The notes beneath the pieces were generated by a model, which saw only the letters and a list, made by a program, of their open reading frames with translations, was not told the DNA's origin and did no database searches. Shown here in pieces: positions 43,607 through 50,560 of a stretch of 64,000 nucleotides of DNA. The DNA lies in contig CAMBHL010000007.1 of the NCBI GenBank assembly GCA_945867155.1, positions 1-64,000 of the forward strand. The letters are read 5' to 3'. Position numbers and translations under genes: made by a program. The DNA is from an uncultured Eubacteriaceae bacterium. Its GTDB lineage: Bacteria; Bacillota; Clostridia; Eubacteriales; Eubacteriaceae. Position 1 is the first letter of the stretch. Each line of letters begins with the position of its first letter.

Positions 43607-43615
43607 TGTTAAAAT
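43607..43615 (+). promoter_or_regulatory. possible extended -10 promoter of acyP
   Basis: TGTTAAAAT about 45 bases before the acyP start; -35 not evident. Confidence 0.4.
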
Positions 43616-43658
43616 AAGGACAGTCCCTTTTGTTTTAATTGGCTTTAAGGAGGTTCTT

Positions 43659-43931
43659 ATGAGACGTTATCATCTTCTCGTTTCCGGCCGCGTCCAGGGC
43701 GTCGGCTTCCGCTACACGGCTTCTCATCTCGCCGACCTTTACAATTTGACCGGCTGGGTGATGAACCGATACGACGGCGACGTGGAAATGGAAGTCCAGG
43801 GCGATCCCGGCAACATTGATTATTTCCTCAATAAACTCAAGACCCAGTCCCGGTGGATCCGCATCGACCGCATCGACAAAAAGGAAATCCCGTGTACTGA
43901 TGACGAGACCGTTTTCCACGTCCGTTTTTAG
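43659..43931 (+). CDS. acyP: acylphosphatase
   Basis: Acylphosphatase hydrolyses carboxyl-phosphate bonds such as those of acetyl phosphate or carbamoyl phosphate; its physiological role is unclear. The 90 residues contain the signature GRVQGVGFRYTA with the phosphate-binding arginine (Arg18 region) and GWVMNRYDGDVEMEVQG with the catalytic asparagine. Good AAGGAGG upstream. It is a lone + strand gene between two - strand operons. Confidence 0.93.
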   Translation: MRRYHLLVSGRVQGVGFRYTASHLADLYNLTGWVMNRYDGDVEMEVQGDPGNIDYFLNKLKTQSRWIRIDRIDKKEIPCTDDETVFHVRF

Positions 43932-43954
43932 GTGTACCGTGTTTTTATTCTAAC

Positions 43955-43984
43955 AAAAAAACAGAAGGTGACAACCTTCTGTTT
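43955..43984 (-). terminator. intrinsic terminator of rpsF-ssb-rpsR
   Basis: AAACAGAAGGT (43959-43969) pairs with ACCTTCTGTTT (43974-43984) around a 4-base loop. The - strand continues in T residues (complement of A at 43955-43960), 21 bases after rpsR; on the + strand it may also serve acyP, though with only three T. Confidence 0.85.
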
Positions 43985-44005
43985 CAATCAATATTTAAGT
44001 TTTTA

Positions 44006-44236
44006 TTAAAAGTTATCTGACTGATACGGCAAAAGCGCCAGATTGCGGGCACGGTTGACGGCCTGGGTGATCTTGCGCTGATGTTTTGCGCAGGCACCTG
44101 TTGCACGTCTCGGCAAAATCTTGCCTCTTTCAGAAACGTATTTTCTCAAAGTGGCAACATCTTTGTAATCGACCTTTAAATCTTCGTTTTCGCAGAATTC
44201 GCAAACTTTTCTTCTTCTTCTGAATGGTCTTGGCAT
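44006..44236 (-). CDS. rpsR: 30S ribosomal protein S18 (zinc-type)
   Basis: S18 binds S6 on the small-subunit platform. The 76 residues have the basic N-terminus [15 protein letters not shown] with a CxxC pair, a later Cys and His (ACAKHQRK) completing a likely zinc site, and the core [19 protein letters not shown]. Third gene of rpsF-ssb-rpsR with TAAGGAGA upstream. Confidence 0.96.
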   Translation of the reverse strand: MPRPFRRRRKVCEFCENEDLKVDYKDVATLRKYVSERGKILPRRATGACAKHQRKITQAVNRARNLALLPYQSDNF

Positions 44237-44260
44237 AATAATTCTCCTTAGTGATGGAGC

Positions 44261-44695
44261 TTAGAACGGCACGTCGTCATCGTCGGCTAGCAGATGGAAA
44301 TCGTCGTCGATATCGTCGCTGCCATCCAATGAAACGCTGTTATTATTGGGCTGAGGGTTCTGGCTGACCGGTGCCGCATCATTTCGGCTGCCGATAAAAT
44401 CAAATTCTTCCAGAATGACTTCTGTCGTATACCGCTTGGAACCGTCCTTCGCGGTATAGTTGCGCGTTTGAAGCCGGCCGGAAATGGCAATTTGACGGCC
44501 TTTTCGCAAGTACTGACTGATCACTTCGCCCTGCTTTCCCCACGCGGTGACGTTGAAGAAATCCGCAGTCGGCTGACCGTCTCTTTTAAAACGCCGGTCA
44601 ACGGCAATGGCAAATGAACAAACAGAGGTCCCCGTCGTTGTTGTCCGCAGTTCAGGGTCCCGCGCCAAGCGCCCAACTAGAATAACTTTATTCAT
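44261..44695 (-). CDS. ssb: single-stranded DNA-binding protein
   Basis: SSB coats single-stranded DNA in replication and repair. The 144 residues have the OB fold (MNKVILVGRLARDPELR, FFNVTAWGKQGEVISQYLRKG, TTEVILEEFDFIG), a short Asn/Pro/Asp linker and the acidic tip ADDDDVPF that recruits partner proteins. It is enclosed by rpsF and rpsR, the conserved order, so its expression follows the ribosomal autoregulated transcript. Confidence 0.96.
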   Translation of the reverse strand: MNKVILVGRLARDPELRTTTTGTSVCSFAIAVDRRFKRDGQPTADFFNVTAWGKQGEVISQYLRKGRQIAISGRLQTRNYTAKDGSKRYTTEVILEEFDFIGSRNDAAPVSQNPQPNNNSVSLDGSDDIDDDFHLLADDDDVPF

Positions 44696-44731
44696 GGCTC
44701 CGTTTCCTTTCCTATTTTACAAAATGGACAA

Positions 44732-45019
44732 TTAGTCTTCTCTTGCGACGATCATATCCCGGATGATATTGTCGTTGATTAAGTAACGATGGTTCAATTC
44801 ATCGAGAACAGACGGTTCAGCCTTGAAGTTCACCAACACATAATACCCTTCGGTATATTTGTTCGCGATCGTATAAGCCAACTTCCGTTTGCCCCATTCG
44901 TCGACACCTTCTACTTCACCAGCAGCTTCAATAACAGATTTGACGTTATTGATGATGGCGTCCATCGCTTCTTTTTCCATATCCGGTTTCAAAACAAAAA
45001 CTGTTTCGTATGCCTTCAT
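44732..45019 (-). CDS. rpsF: 30S ribosomal protein S6
   Basis: S6 pairs with S18 in the 30S platform. The 95 residues MKAYETVFVLKPDMEKEAMD through WGKRKLAYTIANKYTEGYYV are the standard fold. AAGGAGGTG precedes the ATG. First gene of rpsF-ssb-rpsR and probably under S6:S18 feedback through the structured leader just upstream. Confidence 0.96.
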   Translation of the reverse strand: MKAYETVFVLKPDMEKEAMDAIINNVKSVIEAAGEVEGVDEWGKRKLAYTIANKYTEGYYVLVNFKAEPSVLDELNHRYLINDNIIRDMIVARED

Positions 45020-45046
45020 GGTTTCACCTCCTTATGGTCTTATTTG

Positions 45047-45105
45047 GCACAGGTTCGGCCTGCCTTCGGCAGGGGTATAACAGTTTGAATCAATACCCGC
45101 TGTGC
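45047..45105 (-). ncRNA. rpsF leader structure, likely S6:S18-binding autoregulatory RNA
   Basis: In the transcript GCACAG (complement of 45100-45105) can pair with CTGTGC (complement of 45047-45052), enclosing two hairpins: GGGTAT/ATACCC and CCTGCC/GGCAGG with a GAA loop (45059-45073). The unpaired GCCGAAC next to the closing helix offers the CCG element known for S6:S18 leader motifs. The whole lies between the promoter and the rpsF ribosome site. The pairing is seen directly; the match to the published motif is from memory. Confidence 0.6.
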
Positions 45106-45124
45106 AAGGATACAAACTTGATCT

Positions 45125-45154
45125 ATTATATCAGACTCCCGTTTCAAGAATCAA
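45125..45154 (-). promoter_or_regulatory. promoter of rpsF-ssb-rpsR
   Basis: On the - strand TTGATT (45149-45154), 18-base spacer, TATAAT (45125-45130) with extended TGA before it. The -35 lies in the last codons of the DUF951 gene. Confidence 0.75.
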
Positions 45155-45338
45155 GCGCTTCAAGCTTTTTTTTGAACATTTTTTTAAATTTTTTCCGGCT
45201 CAGTACGACGACCCGGCTGCAGTTGGTGCATTTCATCCGGACGTCCATCCCGATATGAAGAATCTGCCAGCGGTTTTCCCCGCAGGGATGGCCTTTTTTC
45301 ATGACGACGATGTCGCCGGTCTTAAGCGTATCGGTCAT
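45144..45338 (-). CDS. DUF951 family small protein
   Basis: A 64-residue protein with the DUF951 pattern LKTGDIVVMKKGHPCGENRW followed by RMKCTNCSRVVVLSRKKF; function unknown, perhaps nucleic-acid binding given its basic tail and CxxC. The ATG at 45338 is preferred over one 24 bases upstream because GAGGAAG precedes it and the family starts there. It overlaps the mscS 3' end by 17 bases. mscS-DUF951-rpsF order is common in Clostridia. Confidence 0.85.
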   Translation of the reverse strand: MTDTLKTGDIVVMKKGHPCGENRWQILHIGMDVRMKCTNCSRVVVLSRKKFKKMFKKKLEALDS

Positions 45339-46227
45339 GGCGTTTATCTTCCTCTTTTTCATTGGCGACCCAAATGGTATTCCGCGGCACTTTGACGTCC
45401 GCTTCTTCCATCGCCTGGTACAAAGCCTGGCGCATCGTCACCTGGGCGGACAGGGCGTGACCGGCATCCGAAAACACGTACACCCGCAGGGTGGCGTAGG
45501 AGCCGTCCATCCCGGTCATGCCGAGCACTTTCGGCCGCACCGGAAAGATATCGGAATCTTTCTGATACACAATGTCGCACACGGTATTGGCAATTTCCGT
45601 AACCTTCACCACACTGGCGCTGCCGTCCACCTGCAAATCGATGCTGTTGCGGATATAACCCCGGGAGCAGTTGACCAGGTGGTTGATTTCCCCGTTTCTG
45701 ACGATGTACAGGCTGCCGTCGTACTGGCGGATCGACGTCATCATTGTCGAGATGTCTTCGATGACGCCGCTGTGGTCTCCGTCCAACTCGATATAATCTC
45801 CGACAAAAAATTCACCCTGCATGATGATGAAAATCCCCGAAAGGACGTCTTCAACGATGCGCTTGGCGCCAAAGCCGACAGCAACGGTGCCGACGCCGGC
45901 GACGGTGATGAGCGCCGAGATATTAATAAAATAAGAGAGAATGACCAAAATGCCCACAATCGCAATGGTCGTGTTCACCGTCGACCGTGTAATTTTGGCA
46001 ATGGTCGTGTTGCGCTTTTTATCTTCTTCAGTGTTCGTAAAGCGGCTGTTCTTTGTGATTTTGAACGCGCGTTTAATGATAAAGGTCAGAATTTTTGATG
46101 CGATCCACATCACCAAAAGCGTCAAAACGACGGAGATCAATTTGTTGATGATCACATCGGTGTTAATTGAAGCTGTAAAATGCTGCCAGACCCGGCTGAA
46201 ATAAGTCTGATTGAGTCCTTTGTTCAT
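45322..46227 (-). CDS. mscS: small-conductance mechanosensitive channel
   Basis: MscS-type channels open under membrane tension to release solutes. The 301 residues have three transmembrane helices (about 25-50, 80-105, 110-135); the pore helix contains GVGTVAVGFGAKRIVEDVLSG, followed by the beta domain (FFVGDYIEL, VIEDISTMMTSIRQYDG, VRNGEINHLVN) and a C-terminal vestibule. The ATG has AAAGGA only at a long distance (16 bases), so the ribosome site is poor. It is closest to the YkuT/YhdY branch. Confidence 0.92.
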   Translation of the reverse strand: MNKGLNQTYFSRVWQHFTASINTDVIINKLISVVLTLLVMWIASKILTFIIKRAFKITKNSRFTNTEEDKKRNTTIAKITRSTVNTTIAIVGILVILSYFINISALITVAGVGTVAVGFGAKRIVEDVLSGIFIIMQGEFFVGDYIELDGDHSGVIEDISTMMTSIRQYDGSLYIVRNGEINHLVNCSRGYIRNSIDLQVDGSASVVKVTEIANTVCDIVYQKDSDIFPVRPKVLGMTGMDGSYATLRVYVFSDAGHALSAQVTMRQALYQAMEEADVKVPRNTIWVANEKEEDKRHDRYA

Positions 46228-46316
46228 GAGCTGGTGTCCAAATTCCTTTCTTCTTATATTTTCTTATATTTATGATTTTATAAATGATATAAAATTGATG
46301 GATATAAAATTGAAAG

Positions 46317-46348
46317 AAAAAATGCAGCAGATGCTGCTGCATTTTTTT
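46317..46348. terminator. terminator after the par operon
   Basis: AATGCAGCA (46321-46329) pairs with TGCTGCATT (46335-46343), extended by A/T runs on both sides, just past the stop at 46352 of the last gene of the par operon. Confidence 0.85.
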
Positions 46349-46351
46349 GCT

Positions 46352-47242
46352 TTATTTTTTATGTTTCCGATTAATGTCCTTTTGATCGGTACTGACCCAT
46401 TTCGGTCCCTTGACCGGCGGTTTCTTCTTTCTCTGCTGTTCTCTTTCTTCCCGGTTTTTCCGGCGTTCTTCCCGAAGCACCTTTTCCACCATTTCATCGG
46501 TGATCGGCGAGAACGCTTCGGTTTCAATGACCGCAGGCGAATCCACGTCCCCTAAAGGATCGCTGGCGTCGGCACGTCTGGGTTTCGGTTTTCGAGCCGG
46601 CTTTTCTTTGGGCATTTCCGGTTCCGCCGGTGCTTCGCTTTCTCCTGTCTGAGCCTTTTCCTGCTGTTCGAGCATGTACTTGTCTTCCAGAGCTTTGCGC
46701 TTGCGGTCTTTGGCTTCACTCACCTTCCGGGACTGGGACCCGATGGCGTAGCCCACAATCTGCGCCGCTGCGATGATGCCGATGCAGATGTAGAAAAAGG
46801 CAATGGCCGGGACGCGGCTTCCAAACCAGACAGACAGAACGCCGAAGGGCAGGAATAAATACAGCGTCGGAGAGACGACAAATGTAAAAGCGTTCCATGA
46901 TTTGATAAAGCGAATTCCGGTATGACCTTTGATCATAATAATCGTGGTGAGCACCGTCATGATCAGCATCGGCAAAAGCGAATAAAGCAAATACTTGCCA
47001 AAAACCTGATTGTCGTCCACGTCGCTTGAAGATTTAAAAGCGGCGTAGGTGATGTACAGCCAGAAGGCGACGATGACGGCCAGCTGCACCACGCCGTACC
47101 CCATATTGTAATGTCCGTTTGATTTAAAGCCAACATCCAAAATGCCTTTTAATATTAGTATAATCAGCAGATTCAACACGTTCGCCAGCAAAGCCGTGGA
47201 CAGTGAATTCAGCCGATGTCTGAGACGTACTCCTCTATTCAT
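46352..47242 (-). CDS. unrecognised membrane protein at the end of the par operon
   Basis: I do not recognise a family. The 296 residues have five hydrophobic segments (about 15-35, 48-70, 83-105, 119-140, 144-168) followed by a 125-residue, strongly charged cytosolic tail: first basic and helical (KVSEAKDRKRKALEDKYMLE), then a proline/glutamate-rich part, then an Arg/Lys/Glu-rich helix and a lysine-rich end. It starts 10 bases after parB with AAGGGAGG before the ATG and ends at a strong terminator, so it is co-transcribed with noc-parA-parB. A role in anchoring or sensing at the membrane near the origin is a guess from context only. Confidence 0.75.
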   Translation of the reverse strand: MNRGVRLRHRLNSLSTALLANVLNLLIILILKGILDVGFKSNGHYNMGYGVVQLAVIVAFWLYITYAAFKSSSDVDDNQVFGKYLLYSLLPMLIMTVLTTIIMIKGHTGIRFIKSWNAFTFVVSPTLYLFLPFGVLSVWFGSRVPAIAFFYICIGIIAAAQIVGYAIGSQSRKVSEAKDRKRKALEDKYMLEQQEKAQTGESEAPAEPEMPKEKPARKPKPRRADASDPLGDVDSPAVIETEAFSPITDEMVEKVLREERRKNREEREQQRKKKPPVKGPKWVSTDQKDINRKHKK

Positions 47243-47252
47243 GCTGCCTCCC

Positions 47253-48155
47253 TTATTTGATGAGCTCTAATATCCGATTTAAATCGTCCGTCGAAGCGTA
47301 ATCGATGGTGATCTTTCCGCTTCCTTTTTTGTTTTTCGGAGTCAGTTTAACGGATGCGCCTAAATGCTTGCTTAATTGATCCTCGACGTCTACGAGATAA
47401 GGATCTTTGTTTTTCGGGGCTTTAGGTTTCCGGGGACGTTTAACCCGGCGCACGGCATCTTCCATTTCCCGGACAGACCAGCCGCGCTCGACCGCTTTTT
47501 TTGCCAGCGCTTCCATCATCTTCTGATCATCCAATCCCAAAAGGGCCCGGGCATGACCGCCGCTGAGCTGATTCTTTAATACCATCTGCCGCACCGAAGG
47601 CGGCAGTTTCAAAAGGCGCATGACATTGGTCACCGCGGCGCGGCTCTTCCCGATGCGGATGCCGATTTCGCCCTGAGTTAAATTGTACTCTTTGGAGAGC
47701 TGTTCAAAGGCCATGGCCTCTTCGATGGGGTTGAGGTCTTCCCGCTGCACGTTTTCGATCAGCGCAATTTCAACCACTTCCCGGTCGGACAAGTCCTTGA
47801 CGATCACCGGAATGGTATCCAGCCCGGCGAGAGTCGCCGCCCGCCACCGCCGTTCCCCGGCGATGATGGTGTAGGCGCCGTCTTCTTTTTTCACGACCAG
47901 AGGCTGGAGGACGCCGTGTTCCTTAATCGAGGTCGCCAGTTCTTCCAACGCCCGCTGATCAAAATGCTTTCTCGGCTGCTCTTTGTTGGGACGGATTTTG
48001 CTAATCGGCAGCTCGACGATGAGGCCGCCGTCCTGATGTGCGGCTTCGTTTTGCTGCTCTGATTCCAGACTGCCGTTTTCGTCAAAATGTATGTCTTCTG
48101 AAATGAGCGCAGCCAGTCCTTTTCCGAGTCCGTTGTGATGTTTTTTACTTGACAT
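47253..48155 (-). CDS. parB: chromosome partitioning protein ParB (Spo0J)
   Basis: ParB is a CTP-dependent clamp that loads at parS and spreads to organise the origin and recruit SMC. The 300 residues contain the N-terminal CTPase domain with SKIRPNKEQPRKHFD, GERRWRAATLAG and ENVQREDLNPIEEA, the HTH domain (LTQGEIGIRIGKSRAAVTN) and the C-terminal dimerisation part. The start at 48155 follows ATCGGGAGGG; the longer open frame upstream overlaps parA. It overlaps parA by 11 bases. Confidence 0.95.
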   Translation of the reverse strand: MSSKKHHNGLGKGLAALISEDIHFDENGSLESEQQNEAAHQDGGLIVELPISKIRPNKEQPRKHFDQRALEELATSIKEHGVLQPLVVKKEDGAYTIIAGERRWRAATLAGLDTIPVIVKDLSDREVVEIALIENVQREDLNPIEEAMAFEQLSKEYNLTQGEIGIRIGKSRAAVTNVMRLLKLPPSVRQMVLKNQLSGGHARALLGLDDQKMMEALAKKAVERGWSVREMEDAVRRVKRPRKPKAPKNKDPYLVDVEDQLSKHLGASVKLTPKNKKGSGKITIDYASTDDLNRILELIK

Positions 48156-48921
48156 GTTCCCTCCCGATAAATTCCTTTGCCAGTTCCGCGTAGGCGACAG
48201 CGCCTTTGGAATTGGGCGCATTTTCAAAAATGGTTTCACCGAAACTCGGGGCTTCCGCCAGACGGATGTTTCTTGGAATCTTGACACGATAAACCTTATC
48301 TTTAAAATAAGATTTCACTTCATTGACGACCTGGACCGCCAGATTTGTCCGGGAATCGTACATGGTCATTAATACGCCTTCGATTTCGATTTTGGGATTC
48401 AGTCCTTTTTTGACCAAATTAATGGTTGAAATCAGCTGTCCCACCCCTTCCAGCGCGTAATACTCACACTGAATGGGAATCAGCACCGAGTCTGAAGCCG
48501 TCAGGGCGTTGATCGTTAAAAGCCCCAGAGACGGCGGACAGTCCACAAACACATAGTCGTAGTATTCCAGAATCGGCTCAAGCACTTTTCTAAGCCGCGT
48601 TTCTCTCTGGGACATATGGGCCAGTTCGATTTCCGAGCCGGCTAAGTCAATATTGGACGGCAGAAGGTTGAGCCGGTCGTATCCCGTCGTCAGGATAACT
48701 TCCCGCAGATCCTGCCCGTTGATCAGAGCATCGTAGATGCTTTTGTCCAATTTGTTCTTTTCGATGCCGAAGCCGCTTGTGGTGTTGCCCTGGGGATCAA
48801 TATCGACTGTCAAAACACGATAGCCATCTATACTCAGCGCCGCCGTCAAATTCATACACGTCGTGGTTTTGCCGACGCCTCCTTTTTGATTAAATATTGA
48901 AATTACCTTTGCTCTTGACAT
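48145..48921 (-). CDS. parA: chromosome partitioning ATPase ParA (Soj)
   Basis: ParA/Soj is a Walker-type ATPase that works with ParB in origin segregation and, in Bacillus, controls DnaA. The 258 residues open MSRAKVISIFNQKGGVGKTT with the deviant Walker A (KGGVGKTT near 13-20) and contain VDIDPQGNTTSGFG and FVDCPPSLGLL. AGAAAGGAAGG precedes the ATG. Overlaps parB and follows noc by 32 bases. Confidence 0.96.
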   Translation of the reverse strand: MSRAKVISIFNQKGGVGKTTTCMNLTAALSIDGYRVLTVDIDPQGNTTSGFGIEKNKLDKSIYDALINGQDLREVILTTGYDRLNLLPSNIDLAGSEIELAHMSQRETRLRKVLEPILEYYDYVFVDCPPSLGLLTINALTASDSVLIPIQCEYYALEGVGQLISTINLVKKGLNPKIEIEGVLMTMYDSRTNLAVQVVNEVKSYFKDKVYRVKIPRNIRLAEAPSFGETIFENAPNSKGAVAYAELAKEFIGREHVK

Positions 48922-48953
48922 TGGCCTTCCTTTCTATACGGATGATCAGCTGA

Positions 48954-49826
48954 TTATTTTGGAATCGTGATCGTCACAACAATTTTATCTTCTTTTTCTT
49001 TTTCGCGATACTGAGCATCCTGTTTGGTGCGCTGAATTTCTTTAAAAGCCGATTTGATGGTGTTGAGGTAAATCTGCGCATTGATAAAAGATTTGACTCT
49101 GGCTTTTTTTCCCGGCGTGATCTTTTCGTCGTAATTGTTGACCAGCACTTCATTCCGGATTTTTTCGACCAGATTTTCGGTTTTTTTGACGTTTAAATCC
49201 TTCTTCTTGATTTGATGAATGACTTCGATCTGGATATCCTTGTCCGGCACTTTTAAAAGTGCCCGGGCGTGGCGTTCCGACAAGCCGGCGTCTTTGATCG
49301 TATGAATGACTTCATCGTCCATTTTGATCAATCTCAATTTATTGGCCACAAAGGACTGGGACTTTCCAATCAGCTTGGCGACCTGCGCCTGGGTCATGTG
49401 GTAGTATTTGATGAGCTGCTGATAGCTTTCGGCTTCTTCAAAATAATTCAGGTCTTCCCGCTGCACATTTTCAATAATGGCCAGCACCGCCGAATCCTGA
49501 TCATTAATGCTTACCACGATTGCCGGAACAGTTTTAAGTTTCGCTATTTTTGAAGCCCGAAGACGCCGTTCTCCTGAAACCAATTCGTAAAGATTCGCGT
49601 CCAGCTTTCGAACCTGTATCGGCTGAATGACCCCGTAGGTCTGGATGGAATTCGCCAATTCCTTTAAAGGTTCGGCATCAAAAACCTGCCGCGGCTGGTT
49701 TGGATTGGGAATAATTTGATCAATAGGGATCTCCAGAATCTGATGATCTTGATTTTTTTTCTGATCTTTTATTAAATCTTTTTTCTTTTTTCTCATACCA
49801 TGCTCCTGATGTTTCACGTGAAACAT
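48954..49826 (-). CDS. noc: nucleoid occlusion protein Noc-like, ParB family
   Basis: A second ParB-family protein, 290 residues, placed where Noc is found in Firmicutes (after rsmG, before parA). Noc binds its own DNA sites and the membrane to keep division away from the nucleoid. It has the CTPase region (IIPNPNQPRQVFD, GERRLRASKIAK, ENVQREDLNYFEEA) and the HTH (MTQAQVAKLIGKSQSFVANK). The N-terminus MFHVKH is encoded by a perfect parS site that contains the start codon; a later Met at residue 11 has its Shine-Dalgarno too close. The lysine-rich N-terminus could include the membrane-targeting helix, though it is more basic than in Bacillus Noc. Naming it Noc rests on position. Confidence 0.8.
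   Translation of the reverse strand: MFHVKHQEHGMRKKKKDLIKDQKKNQDHQILEIPIDQIIPNPNQPRQVFDAEPLKELANSIQTYGVIQPIQVRKLDANLYELVSGERRLRASKIAKLKTVPAIVVSINDQDSAVLAIIENVQREDLNYFEEAESYQQLIKYYHMTQAQVAKLIGKSQSFVANKLRLIKMDDEVIHTIKDAGLSERHARALLKVPDKDIQIEVIHQIKKKDLNVKKTENLVEKIRNEVLVNNYDEKITPGKKARVKSFINAQIYLNTIKSAFKEIQRTKQDAQYREKEKEDKIVVTITIPK
49810..49825. promoter_or_regulatory. parS site 1 (overlapping the noc start codon)
   Basis: A perfect 16-bp palindrome TGTTTCACGTGAAACA, identical to the Firmicute parS consensus. It is the loading site for ParB and lies 6.7 kb from the dnaA origin region. Confidence 0.95.
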
Positions 49827-49840
49827 CCCGCGCCTTTTCC

Positions 49841-50560
49841 CTAAGTCAGCGGTTTTTTGACGATTCTGCCGTAATTTCTCGGGTATTTCGAAGGCGTGTT
49901 CGCAATTTTGTCACATTGAATTATAACATGAAACGCAGCGCTTTTCAGCATTAAATTCTGGATGATGCGGATCTCGCCAAGTCCCAGTTTTTCCGGACCC
50001 GCCTTTGCGGCTGCAATTTCTTCTTCAGCCTGCTGTCCTTTCCAGGCGTAAAATGTACCGCCTTTTTTTAAGAATGGCGCACAAAGTTCGTCCAGAATAT
50101 TAAAGGCCGCGACAGCCCGAGCGCAGACAGCGTCGAATTTTTCCCGGTATTCAGGCTGTTTGCCCAGCTCTTCAGCCCGCCCTGAAATGCAGGTCACGTT
50201 GGTGAGACCGATTTTTTCTGTGATGGCTTTGACGGCTTTCATTTTTTTCGCCGTGCTGTCGATCAGCGTGAAATGTCTGTCCGGGTAGTAAATCGCCAAA
50301 GGCACTCCTGGGATGCCGCCCCCCGATCCGAGGTCCAGGATCTGTTTTTCGTTTGCTTTGAGCGGACAGGTGATTGCGTCCAGAAGATGCTTTTCGATAA
50401 AGTCTTTCTCATCGACGATCCGGGTCAAATTCACCCGCTGGTTCATCTCTTTCATCGCCGTCATAAAATCGTAAAACAAACGGCATTGGGCATCTGTGAT
50501 GGGCAGTGGAGATTCTGATGTCAGAATGTCTGCAAATTTTGTGTAGTCTTGATCGTTCAT
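49841..50560 (-). CDS. rsmG: 16S rRNA (guanine527-N7)-methyltransferase
   Basis: RsmG (GidB) methylates G527 in 16S rRNA; loss gives low-level streptomycin resistance. The 239 residues contain RVNLTRIVDEKDFIEKHLLD, the SAM motif DLGSGGGIPGVPLAIYYP and SGRAEELG. It overlaps the mnmG stop by 4 bases and precedes noc, the standard order. Confidence 0.95.
   Translation of the reverse strand: MNDQDYTKFADILTSESPLPITDAQCRLFYDFMTAMKEMNQRVNLTRIVDEKDFIEKHLLDAITCPLKANEKQILDLGSGGGIPGVPLAIYYPDRHFTLIDSTAKKMKAVKAITEKIGLTNVTCISGRAEELGKQPEYREKFDAVCARAVAAFNILDELCAPFLKKGGTFYAWKGQQAEEEIAAAKAGPEKLGLGEIRIIQNLMLKSAAFHVIIQCDKIANTPSKYPRNYGRIVKKPLT

Noticed and set aside
46270..46527. A lysine/arginine-rich small frame on the - strand
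   Set aside because: It overlaps the 3' end of the par-operon membrane protein in another frame and crosses the terminator.
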